From NCBI GenBank assembly GCA_026391795.1, contig JAPLDI010000022.1:1-64000 (forward strand): a stretch of DNA of 64,000 bases, read 5' to 3'. How positions within the stretch are numbered: position 1 is the stretch's first letter; each line of letters starts with the position of its first letter. The notes under the pieces were generated by a model. That model was not told the origin of the DNA. It saw only the letters and a list, made by a program, of their open reading frames with translations, and searched no databases. Shown piece by piece: positions 59,513 through 64,000 of this stretch. The DNA is from Bacteroidota bacterium (GTDB taxonomy: Bacteria; Bacteroidota; Bacteroidia; Bacteroidales; FEN-979). The position numbers were made by a program, and so were the translations under genes.

Positions 59513-61219
59513 TCAGAGGTTTTGCAGATCCTCTGATGATTTTATCCTGCCTGCAAAATCCCCGCTGGTGTACCGCTGCATCAGCTTAAAGCGCTGCAGT
59601 TTACCGCTTGATGTTTTCGGGATTTCATTCGATTTTACGAGGACAAGCTCATCAACGGTTATTCCAAGGTTACTCCGCATCAGTGACCTGAGTGCCCTCA
59701 GCGTCTCCACGGCTTTTTCTTCCTTCATACCGGCAACAAAAGCGATGATTTTATCCTGCCCCGTCTCACGCGATGTTATCCCGCCAAAACAAATTTTCCC
59801 AAAGGTGATATCGTCGAGGGTGGAAGCCATCTCCTCCAGGTCGTTGGCAAAATAGTTTCGTCCGTTTTTAAAAATGATATTTTTAAACCGTCCGCTGATG
59901 TAGAGGTGTCCTTCGAAAAAGAAGCCGATATCCCCGGTACGGAGCCATTCTCCGCAAAACACTTCAGCTGTAGCCACGGGATTATTGAAATAACCGCTGG
60001 TGATGCTTGGGCCTTTCAGCTGAATATGCCCGACAGTGCCGTCGTCAACAACGTTGTCATCCATATCCGTGATCCGGATCCCGATATCGGGCAGGGCAAC
60101 CCCGACCTCTGAAAGCACCCTTGCCGACGAATCGGAAAGTACTACCGGCTTTGCCCTGTTTTCCCGGTCGAGCAAACTGGCATCAAATGCAGTGACTTTT
60201 GATGGTTTCATCAGCGAGGCAAATGAGATCGCCAGTGTGGCCTCTGCCATGCCATATCCCGGCATCATGGCTTCGGGCCGGAAGCCAAACGGCTTAATGG
60301 TTTCAATAAATTCCTGCATGGTCCTGACGGAAATAGGCTCTGCCCCGATAAGCAAGGCCTTTATCGGTGAGAAATCCAGGCCGGTCAAAGGTTTGGTCCG
60401 TTTGATATTTCTTAAAACCAGGCTCAGTCCGAAATTTGTACAGCCTGATATGGTAATTTTTTGCCGGCTCATCTGGTTCAGCCAGGATATGGGATTCATG
60501 ATGAAGTCGGCGGTTTCGATCTGGATCTGGGAAATCAAGCTGTACATGGGTGTAAGATGGCATCCGATAAGGCCCATGTCGTGAAAGAGAGGCATCCAGT
60601 TATCCATGATATCGGGATAATGCATATCCAGCCCGAGGCGGAAAGAATTCATGTTCACCATCAGGTTCCGGTGCGTAAGCATGACCCCTTTCGGATCCCC
60701 GGTACTGCCAGATGAAAACTGGATGAATGCAAGATCGCCTGGTTTCAGATCGGGTTTGGGATAGGCTCCGGCCAGGTCCAGCTCCCCGATATGCTTTATT
60801 CTCCCTGCCGGTAATTCGCCGGAATCCCTGACCTCCATCCCCATGAAAATATAAGGGCATCCCAATTGATCATACACATTCAGCAGTTTCACAACGGAAG
60901 GGTTGTAACCTGAAAATGTCCCGGGCGGCTGAAGAATGGTGGGAACGACCCCGAGCAAAAAACAACCCCAGACAAGTTCAACGGTTTCCTTATTGTTCCC
61001 TGTAGCAATCATCAATTTATCGCCTTGCCTTAACCCCAGGTTGAAAAGACCGGCAGCAACCCGTTTGGCTCTGTCAAGGAGTTCCTGGTACGTCACCGTC
61101 AGGAGGCTCCCGGTCCTGTCAGGGAAGCCTATAAACAAGCCTGGTTCAGTACTTGCGGCTCTGTAAAGGATATCGGGTAAAGTCAGTTCAGGCTGGTAGT
61201 AAGCATTCGTTTCCGGCAT
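59513..61219 (-). CDS. Fatty acyl-AMP ligase (FAAL)-like protein, copy 1
   Basis: A 568-residue adenylating enzyme of the FAAL group. Motifs: LAFIQFSSGSTGDPKGVMLT (about 160-179), the FAAL-typical NWMPLFHDMGLIGCHLT (about 208-224), GYGMAEATLAISFASL, WLRTGDIGFFFEGHLYISGR, and the C-terminal NEIPKTSSGKLQRFKLMQ with the catalytic Lys. It activates a fatty acid as acyl-AMP and passes it to a carrier protein rather than CoA, so the adjacent acyl carrier is a natural partner. It is a paralogue of the protein at 61699-63405, equal in length and similar throughout. The substrate chain cannot be read. Confidence 0.9.
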   Translation of the reverse strand: MPETNAYYQPELTLPDILYRAASTEPGLFIGFPDRTGSLLTVTYQELLDRAKRVAAGLFNLGLRQGDKLMIATGNNKETVELVWGCFLLGVVPTILQPPGTFSGYNPSVVKLLNVYDQLGCPYIFMGMEVRDSGELPAGRIKHIGELDLAGAYPKPDLKPGDLAFIQFSSGSTGDPKGVMLTHRNLMVNMNSFRLGLDMHYPDIMDNWMPLFHDMGLIGCHLTPMYSLISQIQIETADFIMNPISWLNQMSRQKITISGCTNFGLSLVLRNIKRTKPLTGLDFSPIKALLIGAEPISVRTMQEFIETIKPFGFRPEAMMPGYGMAEATLAISFASLMKPSKVTAFDASLLDRENRAKPVVLSDSSARVLSEVGVALPDIGIRITDMDDNVVDDGTVGHIQLKGPSITSGYFNNPVATAEVFCGEWLRTGDIGFFFEGHLYISGRFKNIIFKNGRNYFANDLEEMASTLDDITFGKICFGGITSRETGQDKIIAFVAGMKEEKAVETLRALRSLMRSNLGITVDELVLVKSNEIPKTSSGKLQRFKLMQRYTSGDFAGRIKSSEDLQNL

Positions 61220-61298
61220 AATTGTCTGGCGTTGATTGAACGGGGTTACAAAGTAACGAAATATGTGAACGGGGGAAAAGATGATTCCGGAATATTCT

Positions 61299-61306
61299 TA
61301 TCTTTG
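61299..61306 (+). promoter_or_regulatory. -7 box for the plus-strand acyl carrier gene
   Basis: TATCTTTG, 19 nt before the ATG at 61326, in the gap between FAAL copy 1 and this gene. Confidence 0.55.
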
Positions 61307-61325
61307 CATACTAACTTTTTGATCC

Positions 61326-61559
61326 ATGAAGATTGAAGATTTTATCACCTGCCTGGAAGAAGAATATGAAGATATTACTCCCGGAACACTGAAACCCCAG
61401 AGCATTTTCCGTGAAGTTTTTGAATGGAATTCCATTAATGCACTCATTCTGATTGCCCTGGTCAAAACGCAATATGATGTTACAATCAATGCGGAAGACA
61501 TCGCCGCTTCAAAAACAGTTGAAGACCTGTTCAGGATCATTACATCCAGGGTGAAGTAA
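61326..61559 (+). CDS. Acyl carrier protein, copy A
   Basis: A 77-residue carrier with the four-helix ACP pattern: an acidic helix 1 (MKIEDFITCLEEEYEDI), loop PGTLKPQSIF, then FEWNSINALILIALVKTQYD, where Ser36 is the expected phosphopantetheine site. The usual DS(L/I) is NSI here, with Asp replaced by Asn. The tail is IAASKTVEDLFRIITSRV. It lies on the plus strand between the two minus-strand FAAL genes and has its own -7 box, so it is not simply part of their transcript. It may accept the acyl group from either FAAL. Confidence 0.85.
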   Translation: MKIEDFITCLEEEYEDITPGTLKPQSIFREVFEWNSINALILIALVKTQYDVTINAEDIAASKTVEDLFRIITSRVK

Positions 61560-61698
61560 CAAAAAAGATCCCTCCTTCGCCTTCACACATCCTTATCCAG
61601 GAGAAGAGGGCGGGGCAAAATTGAAAAACCCAAACCACTCCCATTTCTTCACTTTCTTCAGAAAATTTTGTCTGGATTCCTGTTTCCGGAAGAAATTC

Positions 61699-63405
61699 TT
61701 AGAGATAATCCTGTTTGTCGGTCAGGATGGGCCTGTCATTAAACCCCCCGGTAAGATAGCTTTGCATCAGCTTATACCGTTGAAGTTTCCCGCTGGAAGT
61801 CTTCGGGATCTCATTCGATTTTATCAGAACCATCACATCGACCGAAACCCCAAGTTTACTGCGGAGCAAAGTCCTGACCTCCCTGAAGGTCTCCCTTGCC
61901 TTTTCCTCCGGTAACCCGGCGACAAAAGCAACCACCCTTTCCTCCCCGGTTACCCTGTCGGTAGTTCCGCCCAGGCATACCTTCCCATATTTAATCTCCT
62001 CGAGGGTACAGGCCAGCTCTTCCAGGTCGTTGGCAAAGTAATGAATGCCATTTTTGAAGATGATATCTTTAAAACGTCCGCTGATGTATAGATGGCCTTC
62101 AAAGAAGAACCCGATATCGCCGGTACGGAACCATTCCCCGCAGGTAGCCGCCTCAGTGGCAGCGGGATTCTTATAATAACCCCGTGTAACGCTTGGTCCC
62201 TTGATCTGGATATGACCTGCCACTCCTTCTTCAGCCACCCGGTCATTCTCATCTGCGATCCTGACTTCAATATCCGTTAAGGCCGTTCCTACCTCTGAGA
62301 GCAGCCTGGCCGAGGGGTCCGAAGGATCAACGGGCCTGGCCTTGTGTTCACGGTCGAGCAGGGAGGCATTAAATGCTGTGGATACGGACAGGCCATAGAG
62401 GGATGAAAATGAAATGGCAAGAGTGGCCTCCGCCATCCCGTATACCGGCATCATCATTTCCGGCTTGAAATTATAGGGTTTGAGGGCTTCGACAAACTCC
62501 TCCATCACCTTGACCGAAATGGGCTCGGCTCCGTTTAACAAGGTTCTCATGCCGGAGAAATCCCAATCAAAGACCTGTTTGCCCCTCTTCAGGTATTTTA
62601 AAACCAATGCAAGTCCGAAGTTTGTTGTGCCCCCGATCTTAACTTTCTCACGGCTCATCACATTCAGCCATATTCCCGGGTTCATGATGAAATCGAGGGT
62701 TTCGATCAGGTAGTGCGATACGCTGCCATAGATGGGTGTGATATGATACCCGATCAGTCCCATGTCGTGAAAAAGAGGCATCCAGTTGCAGAATTTATCA
62801 GGATAGACAGCGCCCATTCCAATATAGATTGCATTCATGTTAATCATCAGGTTGAGATGGGAAAGCATGACACCTTTCGGATCGCCGGTACTGCCCGATG
62901 AAAACTGGATGAACGCAAGGTCATCAGGAGCCAGGTTGGGCTCCGGAAATGATCCGGTAACAGTAAGTTCGTCTTTATGCTTTATTTTTCCTTCAAAAGG
63001 CGCACAGATATCCCTGACCCCTGAACTCATCATTACATAGGGGGCATCCAGCAGCTCAAATACTTTCAACAGTTTCAGCAACGGGGGGTTGTCGCCCGAA
63101 AAGGCTGCCGGGGGTTGAAGGACGGTGGGGACGAGTCCCAGGAAAAATGAGCCCCAGAGCGTTTCAACCGTTTCCCTGTTCGACCGTGTTGCTATGATGA
63201 TTTTATCACCCTGTTTCAACCCCAGGTTAGAGAGACCGGAAGCAACTTTTTTTGCTTCTTCCAGAAGGTCCTTATAGGTCTGGAAAGTAATGTTGCTGTT
63301 TTTATCGGCATACCCGACAACCAGATCCGGATGTTTATTAACGGCCCGTTTAAGAAGATCAGGGAGGGTGAGTTCAGGCTGGAGATATTCGGTCTTTTGT
63401 GGCAT
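61699..63405 (-). CDS. Fatty acyl-AMP ligase (FAAL)-like protein, copy 2
   Basis: A 568-residue acyl-AMP ligase. It shows DDLAFIQFSSGSTGDPKGVM, NWMPLFHDMGLIGYHITPIY, PVYGMAEATLAISFSSL, WFRTGDIGFFFEGHLYISGR and NEIPKTSSGKLQRYKLMQ at the same positions as copy 1. Same length, but clear divergence in the substrate-facing middle region (about 225-330), so the two may activate different acyl chains. It follows acyl carrier gene B by 66 nt on the same strand, a likely operon. The 139-nt gap to acyl carrier A (61560-61698) shows no gene and no clear terminator. Confidence 0.9.
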   Translation of the reverse strand: MPQKTEYLQPELTLPDLLKRAVNKHPDLVVGYADKNSNITFQTYKDLLEEAKKVASGLSNLGLKQGDKIIIATRSNRETVETLWGSFFLGLVPTVLQPPAAFSGDNPPLLKLLKVFELLDAPYVMMSSGVRDICAPFEGKIKHKDELTVTGSFPEPNLAPDDLAFIQFSSGSTGDPKGVMLSHLNLMINMNAIYIGMGAVYPDKFCNWMPLFHDMGLIGYHITPIYGSVSHYLIETLDFIMNPGIWLNVMSREKVKIGGTTNFGLALVLKYLKRGKQVFDWDFSGMRTLLNGAEPISVKVMEEFVEALKPYNFKPEMMMPVYGMAEATLAISFSSLYGLSVSTAFNASLLDREHKARPVDPSDPSARLLSEVGTALTDIEVRIADENDRVAEEGVAGHIQIKGPSVTRGYYKNPAATEAATCGEWFRTGDIGFFFEGHLYISGRFKDIIFKNGIHYFANDLEELACTLEEIKYGKVCLGGTTDRVTGEERVVAFVAGLPEEKARETFREVRTLLRSKLGVSVDVMVLIKSNEIPKTSSGKLQRYKLMQSYLTGGFNDRPILTDKQDYL

Positions 63406-63471
63406 GTTATTCTATTTGGTTCGAGTTCTACAGTAGTATCAGCAGGTTTCGTGATAAGCAATTGATCGGGA

Positions 63472-63714
63472 TCATACCTCCTCCATCAGATTCAATCCTT
63501 CTTCGGCAAGTTGTGCAATGGTCAGATCCTCGAAGAAGAGATAAGGCGGATATTCGATTCCAAACATGTTAAGGGTATCTTCGGCCAGCAATACGGCTCG
63601 TATGGAATCAATCCCATAGGTAGCCATGGTGCAGGAAGGATCGACCGGCAAACCTTTATTCAGGTGGAGTGAGGTCCATGCAACCAGAAAATCTTGAAGG
63701 CTTTGTGTTGCCAT
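63472..63714 (-). CDS. Acyl carrier protein, copy B
   Basis: An 80-residue carrier starting MATQSLQDFLVAWTSLH; the frame extends 17 codons upstream without family features. The phosphopantetheine site is YGIDSIRAVLLAEDTL with Ser37, in the canonical DSI form, followed by FEDLTIAQLAEEGLNL. Spacing and sequence are closer to carrier domains of PKS/NRPS-type systems than to housekeeping ACP. It is first in a likely operon with FAAL copy 2, and its start codon faces the KAS III-like gene across a 132-nt divergent promoter region. Confidence 0.82.
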   Translation of the reverse strand: MATQSLQDFLVAWTSLHLNKGLPVDPSCTMATYGIDSIRAVLLAEDTLNMFGIEYPPYLFFEDLTIAQLAEEGLNLMEEV

Positions 63715-63762
63715 TACATCCGCAATTAAAATCAGGGGGAAGCGCTCCTTTGCTCCGGCCTG

Positions 63763-63770
63763 CAAAATTA
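63763..63770 (-). promoter_or_regulatory. -7 box for acyl carrier B-FAAL copy 2
   Basis: Minus-strand TAATTTTG, about 50 nt before the start at 63714. Confidence 0.5.
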
Positions 63771-63801
63771 GAAAAATTGAACCTTAAATAAAAAAAAAAA
63801 G

Positions 63802-63809
63802 TACATTTG
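63802..63809 (+). promoter_or_regulatory. -7 box for KAS III-like gene
   Basis: TACATTTG, 37 nt before the ATG at 63847, next to an A-rich run. Confidence 0.5.
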
Positions 63810-63846
63810 TACTTTACTACACAAAAGGTTACAAGCAGATCTGCAC

Positions 63847-64000
63847 ATGGCCATTTTTGAGATAACCGATGTTCGGATTGCCGGTCTCTCGGCATGTGTT
63901 CCAAAAAAAACAATCTCCAATCAGGACTACACCTGGATATCAAGGAAAGAGCGTGAATTATTAATCAAGACCATCGGGGTTGAGAGCCGTCATAAGGCTG
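63847..64000 (+). CDS. KAS III (FabH)-like synthase, 5' part cut by window edge
   Basis: Only the first 51 residues are visible: MAIFEITDVRIAGLSACVPK, KTISNQDYTWI, then LIKTIGVESRHKA. This matches the FabH/KAS III N-terminus, where I.G.....P...I.N.D is followed by TGI..R. The catalytic Cys lies beyond the edge. Located divergently from acyl carrier B and FAAL copy 2, it probably condenses or transfers an acyl chain in the same pathway. Whether it is a decarboxylating condensing enzyme or an acyltransferase of the DarB/CerJ sort cannot be told. Confidence 0.75.
   Translation, partial: MAIFEITDVRIAGLSACVPKKTISNQDYTWISRKERELLIKTIGVESRHKA

Noticed and set aside
54000-64000. Flexirubin, aryl polyene or dialkylresorcinol cluster
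   Set aside because: The window shows no DarA-type cyclase, ammonia lyase, ketoreductase/dehydratase set or KAS I/II pair, and the KAS III-like gene is incomplete.

Overview
The window reads as chromosomal DNA of a member of the Bacteroidota, most likely an uncultured Bacteroidia relative. The grounds are two giant secreted proteins ending in type IX secretion (T9SS) sorting domains, a carboxypeptidase-regulatory-like TonB receptor paired with a DUF5689 lipoprotein, a FISUMP lipoprotein, DUF2723/TMEM260-type and YwqK/MORN proteins, A-rich start regions, and many copies of the Bacteroidota -7 promoter box TAnnTTTG.

Layout. 0-5 kb: REP-associated transposase carrying its own REP sequence, initiator tRNA, FISUMP lipoprotein, AraC/GyrI regulator, membrane methyltransferase, NicO-like transporter, then a second copy of the REP sequence. 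5-16 kb: OmpA-type protein, a foldback element, DUF2723 glycosyltransferase, RlmI-like methyltransferase, coiled-coil lipoprotein, YwqK lipoprotein, dihydroorotase, dolichyl-phosphate-mannose-synthase-like GT2. 15-20.5 kb: secreted endonuclease/phosphatase facing a TonB receptor and DUF5689 lipoprotein, probably one nutrient (phosphate or nucleic acid) acquisition locus. 20.7-33.5 kb: mfd, fbp, a second foldback element, aspartate kinase, PPi-type phosphofructokinase, 2-hydroxyacid dehydrogenase, MMPL exporter, rfbA, polyprenyl synthase. 33.5-46 kb: ABC-F ATPase and two paralogous T9SS giants flanking a small lipoprotein. 46-54 kb: rplU-rpmA, a long hairpin made of 11-bp repeats, serS, porin, mtnA, and a VPS10/BNR beta-propeller protein interrupted by one in-frame TAG. 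54-64 kb: envelope or secondary-metabolite genes: RffA-like sugar aminotransferase, flippase, B12-radical SAM protein, sulfotransferase, two paralogous fatty acyl-AMP ligases, two acyl carrier proteins and the start of a KAS III-like synthase.

Working together. The last 10 kb has the parts for activating fatty acids (acyl-AMP ligases), holding them (acyl carriers), condensing or transferring them (KAS III-like) and decorating or exporting a glycan or lipid (aminotransferase, flippase, sulfotransferase). It runs off the right edge, so its product cannot be named. The strongest oddities are the REP sequence that has grown in frame inside its own transposase gene and recurs 4.5 kb away, two 152-bp foldback elements, an in-frame heptamer-repeat insertion in mfd, the amber codon in the beta-propeller gene, and the FAAL/ACP cluster. 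I saw no prophage, CRISPR array, rRNA or replication origin.
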